Program-made: the position numbers and the translations under genes | Notes under the pieces: generated by a model | Database searches by the model: none | What the model was told of the DNA's origin: nothing | Seen by the model: the letters and a program-made list of their open reading frames with translations, nothing else | DNA from: Mytilus trossulus | Taxonomy: Eukaryota; Mollusca; Bivalvia; Mytilida; Mytilidae | Assembly: GCF_036588685.1 (NCBI RefSeq) | Contig: NC_086386.1 | Span: 18,062,931-18,126,930, forward strand | Reading direction: 5' to 3' | DNA length: 64,000 bases | Shown: positions 22,741 through 35,465 of the stretch, one piece after another | How positions within the stretch are numbered: position 1 is the first letter of the stretch | Layout: each line of letters opens with the position of its first letter

Positions 22741-25700
22741 TTAGTAAGGTCTTGCGCAGCCCCGTTTTAACATTAAACCGGCGTCATGTAAATATAAAGC
22801 TGGCCATACAGCATGTTTGACAACAGTTCCTTTTTTCTTGTAGTATTTAAAAATTGTTGGATCCATAGCATCGTCAGGATCTGGCCACCTTAAAATCATC
22901 GATGGATCTTGTACACACATGTACCATATGAGTTCTACACATTTGTCTATATAGGAATTCATAGAAACCAATGTTTTATAGTTCAGTTCTAATCTCGAAG
23001 CTGTAGATTCCTTGAAATACTGAAAATAAAACAAAATATTGTATTTGAAATAATGAATAGTTTGATCTTGAAGTTGTGATATATATTTGAAATCTGAAGT
23101 AGTTAAATCAAATCCTTGATTTGTATACAAAACAATCTATATAAATAATTTGTTTAAACATATATATTTACAGTAGATTGGGAAACAAATTATGACAACT
23201 TATATTAATCCCTTTACATTTTTCGGGTGCGAGTGTTGACTTGTAGCGGCATTGGCCTGCTCTTTTTCGAAATCTTCAAGGATGCAAGAAATATTGCTCT
23301 CTCTCAACACGGGCCAGTCACTTATCGTCACCTTCTGACGGATAAGCATCGTTTCCTCAAGACCATACTCTCAAATGGTGTTGAGGGAGTGCTGAAAATC
23401 CAGTTCCTGACATTTTCTCCCCGGAACAGGAACCCTTTCAGGAACCTTTGTGTTTGTAGTCCAATGCGTTAACCACTACACCACGGCACTCCTAAAACTC
23501 GTTGGATGTAGTGTAATAAAATGGTTAGCGCAATATGTGCATTGACAATTTTATAATAAAAAAGGGTTTAATCTGATGGGTGAATACTCAATACATCATA
23601 GTTACAAAAGACAATTATAGATTGCTAAGCACATATTCCTTTTTTCCATCGAAACTAGAATCTTTACACTTTTTCTTTGCAATATAATGGATCTCGATTT
23701 GCTTTAAATTTTCAGGCGAATTGTCAATAATGTGTTTGTTGTTAACTTGCAACATATAACAAATGATTATTACCACAAGTTTTTAATATGAAAATATGAG
23801 CTATTTTGCAGTTTTGAATAATGTTAAACCAATACCTGTATAACACTAGGAACAGACAATGTAGAACTTGCTCGCCTGTATTCCTTGGCTAACCGAGTAG
23901 CAACTCCTGATGGTAATTGTAGTGGAGACTTATATCCGTGTATCAATGATCCCTGCAACAAAAACAATTATTAAACGATTGTCATATATACGAAGACGGG
24001 TCTCTTGTGTGATGCGTTTGTTCAACAACACAAAGATTAACAAAATCATTTTTTTTCCCTCAAAATTTCAAAAAAAGCTTTTCGATGGATCTTGAAATAA
24101 CGCAAAATGTAACCAAGATTTTCATGGTAGCAATAACAAATAAATAAACATTAGTGAATTTGTTAATAACAATATATACAGTTTTTAATATTTACCTTGT
24201 CTAAAGAGTAAATATTCTTTTGTCGGACGTTTGGGTGTTCCATTGTATGAATGAGTTCTATTATTTGGTCCTCAGCTATTTGTTGGCAGAATGGATATGC
24301 ATACTAAAATGAAAAAAAAAATGAGATGAACTGTAAATGATACCTGTCTCATTGGGGCTACTTACTTTTGTAATATTAATATGAATGTTGTGGGGGTATA
24401 ATTACGATGATGTAAAAAGATCTTCCAATGGAAAAGCTGAAATTTTTGCCTTAATGCCACTTTATGCCTGGCGTGCAAAATAAATCATGATAAAAAAGAA
24501 TATTCTAACATAATATAGCATTTTTATGGTTCATGTGACACGAGTTCTATCATCAATAAGTTAAACGAGAGAAAGATAAATATACTAAAACATACTCTTA
24601 TAACTCTCATCAACTTATATACAATTTCTTCATCGTGGTAGCCTCTGTCTGCCAAATCCTCGTATGCTGCCTTCCATTCGTTTTCAAACACAAGAGCAAA
24701 TTTTTCAGCAATGTTGGTAGAATTGACTGTTTCATTGGCGTACTTGAATGTAGGGAACCCGTCATAGATATGCTGATTGGCTAAGGCGCTGACCCTGTAA
24801 TGTATAAGGCGGAGGTACCAATGAAATACTATTGAACTATTGTCTCAAGCTACGTCTCAAATTATAGATGCGTCAACTTGAAAGATAGGTGTCTCAAAGG
24901 TGTAGATGTGTACTTTTGCATTGGTTTCAGAAATTTAACATGCTTTTTATTTATCACTACTGCGTTAATACTGTATATGCATATTTTGATGAATATAAAT
25001 TGTAAAAGAAAAAGGCAGAATAAAGCCTCCTGACTCAAAGTTTTTCGAAATAACAAATAAACTGTACCTGCTTGTTAACTCTTGAATTGCATTGTCCCGC
25101 TTTGTTAGTTCCAGCCTCATTTCATCATATTCATCCGCAGAAACAAATCCATCCTTTCTTATGTATAATGGAGATTTCTGAGATCTTGCAGTGACTATCA
25201 TATTTGGAGACTTTGGTGGTGTTGTTGGAGTTAATCTTCCTATTAGACCTATTTTCACTCTTTCTGGATTTTGACGGTTTTTCTTTAAATGTTTCTAAAA
25301 AAGCAGCAATATTGCAGAATGTTGTCAGTGCGAAACCCTTAACATATATTTTTTTTATTGATTTCTCAAATCTACAAGACTAAATCATAATATGGCAAGA
25401 CTGAATCATGATATTGCAATGTATGTTAAAGTTTGCTTGCAAAACGTTTTAGAAAGAAAAGTAATTATCTAGCCGCATACATAATTATCATGCAGAACTG
25501 TGATCAATAACTGAACTGAGTTGTAAGTGTGCAGTCATTGCACACATTACTAGGGATATATATAAGTATTGCATATTCATATGGTTGAAAAATAAAGTAA
25601 ATGTGAAAACAACTGCTGGCGTAGATAAATCGGCTGTGGACTGTGTATTGGCAGGACATTTTTCTTATCACGGAATACTAGTTTTAACTTTTGTGTAGAC

Positions 25701-26437
25701 ATTTTGCATTTTGTTCGATTTTGCAATCCATATTCTGTGGATATTTATCATTTTGTTTCAATAAACTTATTAACGAAATTATTCGTTTCCTATTTTTTAA
25801 CACTTACATTGTCCCCCTCAAGTTGAACATACAGTTTTTGTATACGTTGCAGTGATATAAATTCAAGCATTGCGTTTCTCCATGCTGATCTTCGGTGTCT
25901 CTCGGCTGTTTTCAAAACTTGATACAGTTTGCTGACAGACAGAGTTGGGAACTGCGCTTCGCTGACATAAACTTTATCATCATTCTTAACCAGGCTTCGA
26001 AACTGCATGAAATAGATGAAAAATAAATAGTTCAAGATGATGTCTGACAATAATAAAAAAAATAACTACAAAGTTCGTTAAAGTCAAATTCTTCAAGAGA
26101 TTAGGAAATTCATTGGTATTATCACTTTAATTATTCATGATAGATAGTCAAATATTGTGTTCATGTATATCAATGACTAGAAGATTTCTGAAAGCATGGT
26201 CATATTTCAATTAATCTATTAAAATTCAATTCAACTAACCTGTTCCGGGTACTTTGTATGGAGGAGGTTCTCCGTCTTTAGGAGGTCAATGTACTCGTAT
26301 TTAGCAGCATCTAATACATGTTTAGGATAAAACACTTGCATATCCTGTACAACAGTTTCTATATTCAGTCTCGGTGAATAGTCGGATGACAAGTTGATAT
26401 ACTTGGCCCTCACCGGTACCAACGCCATTGAATACAT
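22741..26437 (-). CDS. MIEAP-like gene E, complete, 7 exons
   Basis: Exons are 26240-26437, 25808-26002, 25068-25294, 24596-24794, 24196-24303, 23836-23952 and 22741-23019. They encode 440 residues in one frame. The start is MYSMALVPVRAKYI; a second ATG three codons on is an alternative. The first two exons are helical and charged. The third is a basic, proline-containing linker ending in a short coiled coil (EYDEMRLELTKRDNAIQELT). The fourth has STNIAEKFALVFENEWKAAY, and the last has CVELIWYMCVQDPSM, KHAVWPALYL and a divergent RGCARPY end lacking the usual KG. It belongs to the E/F/G/H subfamily, with an open N-terminus of two large exons. The intron between the last two exons carries a tRNA-like SINE. 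Assignment to the MIEAP C-terminal family is by inference; cell role unknown. Confidence 0.78.
23150..23493 (-). mobile_element. tRNA-derived SINE
   Basis: Read on the - strand it opens with GTGCCGTGGTGTAGTGGTTA followed by ACGCATTGGACTAC. This resembles a tRNA 5' half with an A box (TGGTGTAGTGG), and a weaker B-box-like GGTTCCTGTTCC follows. The body is unrelated to tRNA. The tail (GGGATTAATATAAGTTGTCA, then TTGTTTCCCAATC) is shared with 40605-40690 (+) and 27417-27482 (-). The element sits in the last intron of gene E. Confidence 0.6.
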
Positions 26438-27416
26438 TTATTGACAGCACACTTTGTGAAGCAATCTCTTTATAATATACATGCATCAGACACACACTGT
26501 AGAATAGTCATTGCTTCATTCGTTGCTGCATTATCCGTTTAAATGAAATTTTGTATTTCTGTTGAATATATGTAAATACAAGATATATATATAGATTCAA
26601 AGAAAAATGAACTATTAGGCAATCAAATTTGGAAGTTCATTTTAGTAAAACATTTTGAATTGAAAGATTTAATCGTTTGAGCTTTCGCTACCATTACTTC
26701 AGTTGTTTATTTTGATGTTTTCTTTAATGTTTTTAAATTTTTATAGCAAACATATTAAATATAAACTCGTCGAAATTGGCTTTGCATTTACGATGGTCTA
26801 ATGCCAGACATTATATTTTTAACGCCATTGTTTGTTTTATTTTGTATTAGTTATTATCCCTTTAAATGCAGTTTCTGCCTTTTTTTGTTGTTGTAATTTT
26901 GCCATGGCGTTGTCAGATTATTTTCACAACGATTTATGAGTTTGAATGTATTTTTGTATTCTTAAGCCTCTCTTCTAAACATAGATTTCGGAGATGTAAG
27001 GGTAAAATGTGTTGCTTACCTTTTATTAATATCTTTAAAATTCAATCAGTCGTAATTCAATCTCCAAAATCTAAAATATTTGACTTAAATTAAAATGTCC
27101 CATTTATTAGTCATTTAGAAACTACTCAACGATACCAATTTCAAACTGCTATTGACTTTCTTTGTTTGATATAAATACTTTTCAGTCTTCCGTATCATTA
27201 AACTAAACATTTTAAATGTGTATAAATAATGAATATAACGAAAGGAAATGTCTCTAAAACAAAGAGACAATTATATTAAATGCCCAAAAGAAAGAACATT
27301 ATATCACAATGACTTTTTTCTTTACACTACATATCTTGCCACTTAATATATATAACTGACCTAGTTATATTCTCATATTTTAGTGATATTAAAAAAAAAA
27401 CAATTATTATTAGTTT

Positions 27417-27482
27417 AAACATATTTATTTATAGTGGATTGGGAAACAAGTTTTGCAACTTATATCAATCCCTTTCCACATT
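27417..27482 (-). repeat. SINE tail fragment
   Basis: GATTGGGAAACAAG and ACTTATATCAATCCCTTTCC match the 3' tail of the SINE at 23150-23493. No tRNA-like head is attached, consistent with 5' truncation. Confidence 0.5.
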
Positions 27483-27764
27483 ATTATTAGACTAAAGTAA
27501 TTGATATTCCAATATTTGCATCCGTGAATAGTAGTTATTTTTTATCACATATGCAGCTATATACTAAAATCAGCTTTCCGATGAACTTTCCATCGATCCC
27601 TAGTTGGAACGCTTTTTATATGCTAACGAGATTTGTTTTTCTGTAACAGCCCAGATTTATTTTAATAGTAAGACCCACATCGAACTAATGTTAATGGAAC
27701 GTTAATCTACTTTGTTTTATCTACCGTATTACTTGTGGACTGATGAGTTAAGCGGATACATGTA

Positions 27765-28028
27765 AAAGCCAGGAACCTGATGTTCAGAGGTTGTCGTTTG
27801 ATTATGTGGTTCATACGTGTTTCTAATTTCTCGTTTTTTATATAGATTAGACAGTTGGTTTTCCTGTTTGAATGGTTTACTCTAGTCATTTTGGGGGCCT
27901 TTATAAGTTCGGTGTTAGCCACTGCTCCTTGTTGAAGGCTGTACTTTGACTTATGATGGTTTATTGGTTTGATGGTAATTGTGACTTTGATGGATAGTTG
28001 TCTCATGGCATTCATAACACATCTTCTT
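27765..28028 (+). repeat. Dispersed repeat R1
   Basis: AGCCAGGAACCTGATGTTCA, GAGGTTGTCGTTTG, a TTTTGGGGGCCTTTATAA block, GATGGATAGTTGTCTCATGG and ACACATCTTCTTATA are in R1 order. Confidence 0.5.
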
Positions 28029-28799
28029 ATAACTTAATAGGATAGATATTGGGTTCAAAGTATATGGTCCGGACCATTCGTTGTACATGTTTATCTACTA
28101 TCCGAATTTCATTAATGCTGTTGGCCAGATGTGTTGTTGTAACATGGCATATAAGCATGACAGATAACCACTGATATGTTACACACGAAGGGTCCCATCA
28201 GTGGATCAGGAACTGCTTATTATTTTGGGAACAGTTGGGTTTTTTTTTAAAAGCTTTTTGTTTGGTCTTAACTTTTCTGTATGTTGACTTTTTGACAGTT
28301 GCTTGGTAGTTTGCCTTTCCGTCTCTTTCTTTTGGAAATTGTGTTGAGATAAAGCCTTGCTTTTTTTTCGAAATCTTTTTATTTTGTGACAATGTGAGTA
28401 TTCAGAGTGCAATCGTATTACTCAATTTTTGAAGAAAAGATATAAAGGAACTAATCTAAAGATTACCGACTTTCCTAACTTAGCATAATTATAAACATAA
28501 TTTGATCTATTGTGCATTTAAAATTTCAATTTTTTTTTTGAAGTATTTGTCATTTTCATTAATGAAAATTCCAAACTAGCAAACCACTGCTCAACTAAAG
28601 ACATTCATACAGACGATAACATGCCTATTCCACCAATTAACACAGCCAATTAGTTAAGCTTTAGACTAGAAATGTAGACTCAATCCCAAAGAAATAGAAA
28701 ATATAGAGAAAAAAAACCACCAATACAAGTAAAGTAACTCGCTTGGAAAAACATCAATCGCTGTTTTTGCTAATAATATGAATAAATTGCAATAATTCG

Positions 28800-28985
28800 G
28801 AGTTTAGTATGACGTCCATTATCACCGTACTAGTATACATATTTTTCAAGGGGCCAGCTGAAGGACGCCTATGGGTGCGGAAGTTTCTCGCTACATTGAA
28901 GACCAACTGGTGGCATTCGGTTGTTGTCTTCTCTATGGCCGGGTTGTTGTCGCTTTGAAACATTACCCATTTCCTTTCTCGAATT
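28800..28985 (+). repeat. Dispersed repeat R2, copy 2
   Basis: GGAGTTTAGTATGACGTCCA, GGGGCCAGCTGAAGGACGCC, TTTCTCGCTACATTGAAGAC and ATGGCCGGGTTGTTGTCGCT are in R2 order. Confidence 0.6.
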
Positions 28986-29267
28986 TAATGTCTTTTAAAA
29001 AGGTATTACAGTTTGAACGGGAACAATATAAATTGTTTATGGATAAGTCTAAACTTTCTTTAAGATTATTTGTATACGATATACGAGAAGGTCTCATTAT
29101 CAAGATAAAATTGCGGCAATTGGTAAAGGAATAGTGACATCTTAAAAATCAAATTTTACATTAAACTTGTAGTTATAAAGAAATACATTTATAATGAGTT
29201 TTTTTCTTGGATGTACGAGGCAAAAATACAATTGTCAAAGTGAGTTAAAAATGTTTTATTGAAGATG

Positions 29268-32200
29268 TTACATGGGAACAGCAAATCCTTTACACAGTAC
29301 TGGTCCTTTGATATGCATTAACACTGCTGGCCATACAGGAAAGTTCACATTGAATCCCTTTCTGTTGTAGTATTTATACAATGTGGTATCAAATGTTTCT
29401 CCTTGCTGAGGCCATTCTAACGACATAGGTGGTTCTTGGTTTAACATTAACCATATGGTTTCTAGACATCTCTCAGTAAACGTTGATACTTCTGGTGTTT
29501 TCAGATGTACTTTATAGTCAGGCAAACTTTCCAATAGTTCATTGAATTTCTGAAAGAGAAATTATAACGTAAACGAAATATCAGATTCAAACAGGAGCCA
29601 AAAAAAAGGGCTGTCTTACTTATTGCCCTCAAAAAGGTTAATAGAGTAAACCTTATACGGAGACTGGTGGTGTAAAAACTTACTAGTGTTGGACTAAAGC
29701 CTTGCATAATACACTAGCTCCTCTATTGTTTTACTGTAGTTTTATTTCAAGACATATTTGATTTGTATGTGTGTCGATATTTCTTAAATATATACAATTC
29801 GTATGTAAACGTGTGTGAACGTAGAAAATGTGTTTCTTCAGTTCTGATTCCTTTTACAAATAATATATACCGAAAACCAGTCCATTAAACAATATACACG
29901 GTAGATGTATGGTTCCTTCTAACGACATCTCATACTCCAGTAGTTCATTTATGATTGTACAATTTTACTCGAAAAAAGATATAACTAAAACCTTAAAAAT
30001 CATTTTGCAAAATTATGTAAATGTATTTTTATGCAATCTTGATCTAGAAAATAATATATATTTGAATTTACTAACATCCAATAGATTAGTAATGGTGACT
30101 GTACAATGCCGTTTACGGAATAATCTTGCCAGTCGTTCTGCATCAGTATGAAGGATTTTAATGTCGTTTGCTGACACCTTTCGTTGTACCTAAAATAATA
30201 CAATAAAACACAAAACTAAATATCAAATTAACCGAATCTAATACGATTTGTCTTTTTTATGTAGTGTTAAAAAATAACAATAAAGGGAGCCTATAACACT
30301 GTGCGGGACAAATTTGCCATTCCGGTATCGGCAAATCTGACTTTGTCGGTTTACAAGATATCAACATCAAAAATTTGCCCAGTGATAGATTATTGAAAAA
30401 TTAAAAACATGCCATATGTCCCAACTTGTCACTCTTGTCACTGCAGCTGATTAAAAGTACATTTCCCATGGGAAATTTGATAATTCCCATGGGAATATTA
30501 GAATTTCCCATGGGAACATTGGAAGTTCCCGTGGGAAAAATTACTTTTCCCATGGGAAGTTTAGAGTTCCCATAGGAACTTTAAAGTTCCCATGGGAACA
30601 TAAGTAAATTGTTTGTTCTCATGGGAAGTTCTAAATTTCCCAAGGGAATTTTTCTTCCCAGTCTATTCTACCCCTTCTCCCAGTCCGAAGTGAACGTGCA
30701 CCAGTAGGTCCATATTAGTGATTGCCTTAAGTCAGATCCGAACGAGTTTTATCTTTTTCGGAATTTAATGCTTATTGAAGATCTCATGCTATTAAATACC
30801 GTATGTATACATGTTCATTTTTTTACATAAATAAGGTCGTTAGTTTTTCTCGTTTGAATTGTTTTATATTGTCTTATCGGGGCCTTCTATAGCGGACTAT
30901 GCGGTATGGGCTTTGCTCATTGTTGAAAGCCGTACGGTGACCTATTGTTGTTAATGTCTGTGTCATTTTAGTCTTTTGTGGATAGTTGTCTCATTGGCAA
31001 TCATACCACATCATCTTTTTTATATGTTGACCAATATCGTTTGAGTCCTTGGATGTAACACCTTATTGGTATACATCTAATGTATTGTAATGCTTTTGAA
31101 GCAACACTTAACTCATTAAATAAAAGCTTACAAAAGAGGTAAACGCTATAATTATGGAATTGAGCATTCCAAGTATCCATGCAAATGATCCTGGTTGACA
31201 TATGATTTGTTTTTACATATATATGTAAAGTAGGATCTGCTTAACCTCTTGGAATAACTGCGATCACCCCGAAGTTTTGGTGGTGTTCATGTTTCTCAGT
31301 TTTTAGATTCCTATGTTGTGTTTTGTGAACTATCAATTGTCTTTTTTGTCGTTTTTTTCTTCTTTTTTAGCCATGCTGTTGTCAGTTTAGTTAATTTTTT
31401 ACTTATGAGTTTGAACATCACTTTGCTATCTTTCGTCTCTCTTGTAAAGTGTGCCTCCGTCAGTGATATTTTAATGTATTTAAAAATCTGACATAAGGAT
31501 GAATAACATTAAAACTCGAACTTACGTTAGAATGTTGAGTTACACAAGGTTGTATAACCTGATCTGTCATCAAGCTGGTAATGTTTTCTACTTGTTCAGC
31601 AGCTACGGAATTCACCAATTTATAGCATTTCTGTAAATGGAAAAGACAAATAGTTCCTGTATTACTATGGTATGATGGAATATTCCTTTATTTGTTACGT
31701 TAACTATTCAGGAAAATATGAGTATGATTGATTAGTGTTGCAGAATGTTTTAGTAATTTTTTGGGGTTTCAGTTTGTAAAGCATTGTCAATTGTATTGAT
31801 TTATCTTGCATTGAACGGTATAGTAGCTTTTGCTATATCCACACATATTTGCTTCACAACAATTTACATTCAGGCATATTGCAACGAAGCACACAAACCA
31901 AAAACCAAAACACACAAAAAAATGTTGACGTCATAAAATAAAATATCTGACGCCACAATGGAAAAGTGATTGTTGTATGCGTCAAAAGTTCAAGCGGCCG
32001 GGTAAGCCGTGATCAGCGATAAGGTGTATACTAATAATTGAATTGTAGTATAGGAAATCTTTCTGAACAAATACTTGAAATGCTACGTCTATACTAATAT
32101 ACTAATATTCATGTTAATGTTTGTGTCATTTTGGTCTTTTGTGGATAGTTGTCTCATTAGCAATCATACCACATCTTCTGTTTTACATGTACCTTTATTA

Positions 32201-34760
32201 TTTGCATAAGACTGTACAAAGCTACATCTTCTGTAAGTCTATCTTGATGTCTACTTATCAATGTTTCGACAGCTAGTTTATATTCATTGTCATATACATT
32301 GATGAATCTTTGAGCAATTCATTGTATAGTCTACAGATCCTGGATTATCATCACAAGTACAACTGCTTAGTCTGTAAAAATATATAAAACAGGTTACAAA
32401 TACAGTTTTCCGTATAAAAGATTATGAAATATAAATTGTTTAGGCAACTCCTCGAACAGTATAAATTTATGCATGAGCAATAATTTAACAAACAACACCA
32501 AATCATGAAATAATAATTATGAAATATTCAGATAGTATAATAGGTTACTGGTGTAACAATTTTGGAAAGAAAATGAAAAAAAAAAATCCATTCTCAATTT
32601 TAAATTATAGGTATGAACTTGTAATAACTCGGAAGTCTCTTATATAAAGTTGATCGTGAACGGTTTTATTGTTTGTGTTTTTACTAGTGTCTATGTATTT
32701 TTCTTATTTTGTGTTATACCATTGTCAGATTCAGACTTGTATGTATATATATTCATGTATAATAATGTTTTTAACAATTATTTTTTTTCAGAAAATATAA
32801 AGTTTGAAACATAAAAAAAAATGTTTTTGGCGCTTAAATTTAACTCGACAGATCGATTGGGTTTCCTTCCTTCCTATCTTATATGTTTAGTAAATTTAAA
32901 ATACAAATAAAGAGCTTCTCTCACCTAGCCTTTAAATTTTGAAGAATATCTTGGTTTTCTCTATCAAGGTTTCTTAAGGACATTATTTCGTCTGTCTGAG
33001 TCTGTAAGAGATCTCTAAGGTGTTTATTTTGAGCTGTTAACGATTTCTGGTCTTGTGAGTTATAAACTGGAGCAACTTTCATCACTGGTTTACTTTTGAA
33101 GATTCGAGATTCAAATATATCCGGGGCCGGTCGAAGTTTAATTTCTGATTGACTACTTCGATTTGATATTGATGGTGATGTGGTTGAATCAATTATATTG
33201 AATATTGGTTTCTCAGTTGCGACAAAATCCCGTGGTGATTTTCTTGATTTGATATTTGGTTCAGAAAGAATACGTCTTGGTGTGCTTGCGGACTCATTCT
33301 GTCTTCTGTTGTCTGGCTCCGGTGACTTTGGTACATGAACAGTGTGTGGCGCTCCAAACAAAGGGGGATCTGCTTCCGGTTTATCTGTTAAAGATGTACT
33401 ATATGGTGGTTTACTTATTAATGTTAATGAGGATGAAGAACTGTCTGCAGGAGCTGTCTCTGCTCTTGATATTGGAGGTAAAATTCGTGGACTTTCGTAA
33501 AACTGAAAGACAATTTTTTCTTAAAATTCATTTGATTTTGATAGTGATGATATAAAGGGTTTATATTCAGGGATTTATTTTGGTAAGTTTAGATTTTTGC
33601 TCATATCTATATATTTAATTCTAATAATCGAAGGCAGAGTAAATGATATCTTTATTTTTATCGACATTTCATATGTATTATCTCCTTCGATTTTATTAAA
33701 ATATATTAATTCGTGATAAATCTTCAGGTGAGGAATTTAAAAATCGCAAAATGTGCATTACTCATTCCAATTCAGTAAAAAATGTTGAAGCTGGTACTTA
33801 CACCTTTAAATTTTTCTAAATCATAATAGTCTTCTTTTAATTTACATAACAACCAATATTCTTTCATAGCTTCTTCATAACTAGAAGAACTCTTTCTGTC
33901 ACATATGGCCCGATACAGAGGAGTTGACAATGCCCAGTCTTTGTCTGTTGGTTCTTCTCCTCTATATTTCTCTGTAATTTCTGTATACTGCAATTGAAAA
34001 CAAAATTAATGGAAATGTAGTAAAAAAAACTCATCAAAGATACAAGGCTATCAACATTGTACGTCAATCGTCCGTTTCATCTTTAAAAGAACCTAATGAT
34101 CAAGTATTGTACAAATTGAAAAAATATTGTGAACCAAACATTCCGAAAAATTGTATTTTAACAAATTAGGCATATCAAGATGTTCGCTTTCAGTAGAACA
34201 TAGATTTCTGGGAAAAATAAACTAGCTGTATATATTTTTAATTGTTTTTATTATTATACAGCGAAGAAAAGTGCACATATTACAAGTTTTACTTCCAATG
34301 ATTGAAGATACCACAATCCTCTTCTCCAATCTACATTTTTTACAATTTCAATAGATATCACAAAGAGTGGAAACAATGTATTTTTGTAATACCATTGTGT
34401 TAAAGTTGTTGTGCTACGAGTAACATTTTTTTTTTGCAGAAAGATGCAATATTAACTCGTGTATTCATTTCTGTAAATACCTTACAGGTTAGTTGTAAAT
34501 AACAGGAACATATTTTGCAAGTTGTATCATAGAACTAATGTTAAACTTTTAGAACTAATTAGAAATACACATCTATAGTTTACGTTACTAATTATAGATA
34601 CCCTGTTTCTGTATTTTACTTCAAATTCTCGTTCAGTCTGTAGAAAGCTGATGTAATCTCGCTGAACTCTCGGATCGAAGTTATAGTAAAATAATATTCT
34701 GTCAATATTTTGTCTTCTTTTATATCCTGATGGTATTTGATATTTCCCAAGTTGTTCCAT
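29268..34760 (-). CDS. MIEAP-like gene F, 7 exons, frameshift in exon 4
   Basis: Exons are 34602-34760, 33802-33987, 32925-33502, 32193-32371, 31526-31630, 30076-30189 and 29268-29549. The start is MEQLGKYQIPSG. Exon 3 (578 bp) is the longest linker in the array: proline- and serine-rich, ending in a coiled coil (LTAQNKHLRDLLQTQTDEIM). Exon 4 should be 3n+1 bases, as in every sibling, but is 179 (3n+2). The frame is lost near 32318-32325, just before IAQRFINVYDNEYK. The rest remains open, and the last exon keeps CLETIWLMLNQEPPM, NFPVWPAVLM and KGFAVPM. This is either a recently broken gene or a base error in the assembly. An AATAAA lies on the - strand at 29260-29255, a few bases after the stop. 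Confidence 0.7.
30461..30648. repeat. Nine-copy palindrome array, TTCCCATGGGAA type
   Basis: Nine imperfect copies of the 12-bp palindrome TTCCCATGGGAA occur. The first five centres are 21 bp apart, then come spacings of 20, 20, 29 and 21. The palindromes are better kept than the AT-rich spacers between them. It lies in the intron between exons 5 and 6 of gene F. Confidence 0.8.
30805..31022 (+). repeat. Dispersed repeat R1
   Basis: TTACATAAATAAGGTCGTTA, CTTATCGGGGCCTTCTATAG, GCGGTATGGGCTTTGCTCAT, GTACGGTGACCTATTG and GATAGTTGTCTCATTGGCAA are present. It lies in the same intron of gene F as the palindrome array. Confidence 0.6.
31235..31450 (+). repeat. Dispersed repeat R4
   Basis: ACCCCGAAGTTTTGGTGGTG, TCCTATGTTGTGTTTTGTG, TTTTTTAGCCATGCTGTTGT, TATGAGTTTGAACATC and GCTATCTTTCGTCTCTC are in R4 order. 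Confidence 0.45.
32110..32185 (+). repeat. Dispersed repeat R1, 3' end only
   Basis: Only the terminal block (GTGTCATTTTGGTCTTTTGT, GATAGTTGTCTCATTAGC, ACCACATCTTCTG) is present, directly next to exon 4 of gene F. Confidence 0.5.
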
Positions 34761-35209
34761 GTTACCACTACAAAGGAGAGTAATGTGTCGAATGCTTCCA
34801 TGCAACTTTCATTCGTACACATATGTGATTCATAATAAAATGAAAACTAGAGATATTAGATGAATACAAATTGAAAAGTATGTATTCCTGCATACGGTTG
34901 ATTCCTATATTTTGCATTGCACAAAGGTTTTGTTTTTGCATTATTTACAAACATACTATTACATATTGTTTCAAAACTATTGTTATATTACACTACTATT
35001 CCAGATAAGAAAGGGAAAGGGATTGGGCGCAATTAGAACAACTGACATCTTTTACATTCTTTATGGTATTGTCCAAAACTGCACCTGCAATACAGTTGCT
35101 GTTTTTGTGTGTTGTCTGTCCTATTTGTTTTTCGTCGTCGCATAAACCAGACCGTTGCTGTTTTCTCTCTCAAGTTATTAGGGACAAGTAATGGTACTTA
35201 TCTAACAAA

Positions 35210-35465
35210 ACATAATAAAACCGCCGCATTTTTTGCGCTCTTCTCAAATCAGGAGCCTCTGGCCTTTCTTCGACTTGTATGGTTCATTTATATGTTTCGG
35301 AGTTTAGTGTGACGTCCAATTTTACTGAAATAGTACACACTTTGTTTAAGGGCCAACTGAAGCCGGCCTTCGGGTGCAGGATTTTCTCGTTGTGTTGAAG
35401 ACCCATTGATTGCATTATCCTGTTATTTCTCCGTAAGTTGATTTTGACATATTCCACGTCTCCTT
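35210..35465 (+). repeat. Dispersed repeat R2, copy 3
   Basis: AACCGCCGCATTTT, AATCAGGAGCCTCTGGCC, GGAGTTTAGTGTGACGTCCA, GGGCCAACTGAAGCCGGCC and TTCTCGTTGTGTTGAAGACC are in R2 order. Confidence 0.6.

Larger units (their letters stand above)
26438..29267. other. Intergenic spacer between genes E and F
   Basis: This 2.8-kb AT-rich spacer contains a SINE tail (27417-27482), one R1 copy and one R2 copy. Nothing else in it is supportable as a gene. The lysine-rich frames near 28200-28410 are low-complexity. Confidence 0.45.

Noticed and set aside
23440-23493. Genuine tRNA gene
   Set aside because: Only the 5' half with an A box is tRNA-like; no anticodon arm or T arm closes properly, so a SINE head fits better.
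30461-30648. CRISPR-like array
   Set aside because: Repeats are 12-bp palindromes with 8-9 bp spacers in an animal-type intron; sizes and context do not fit a CRISPR array.
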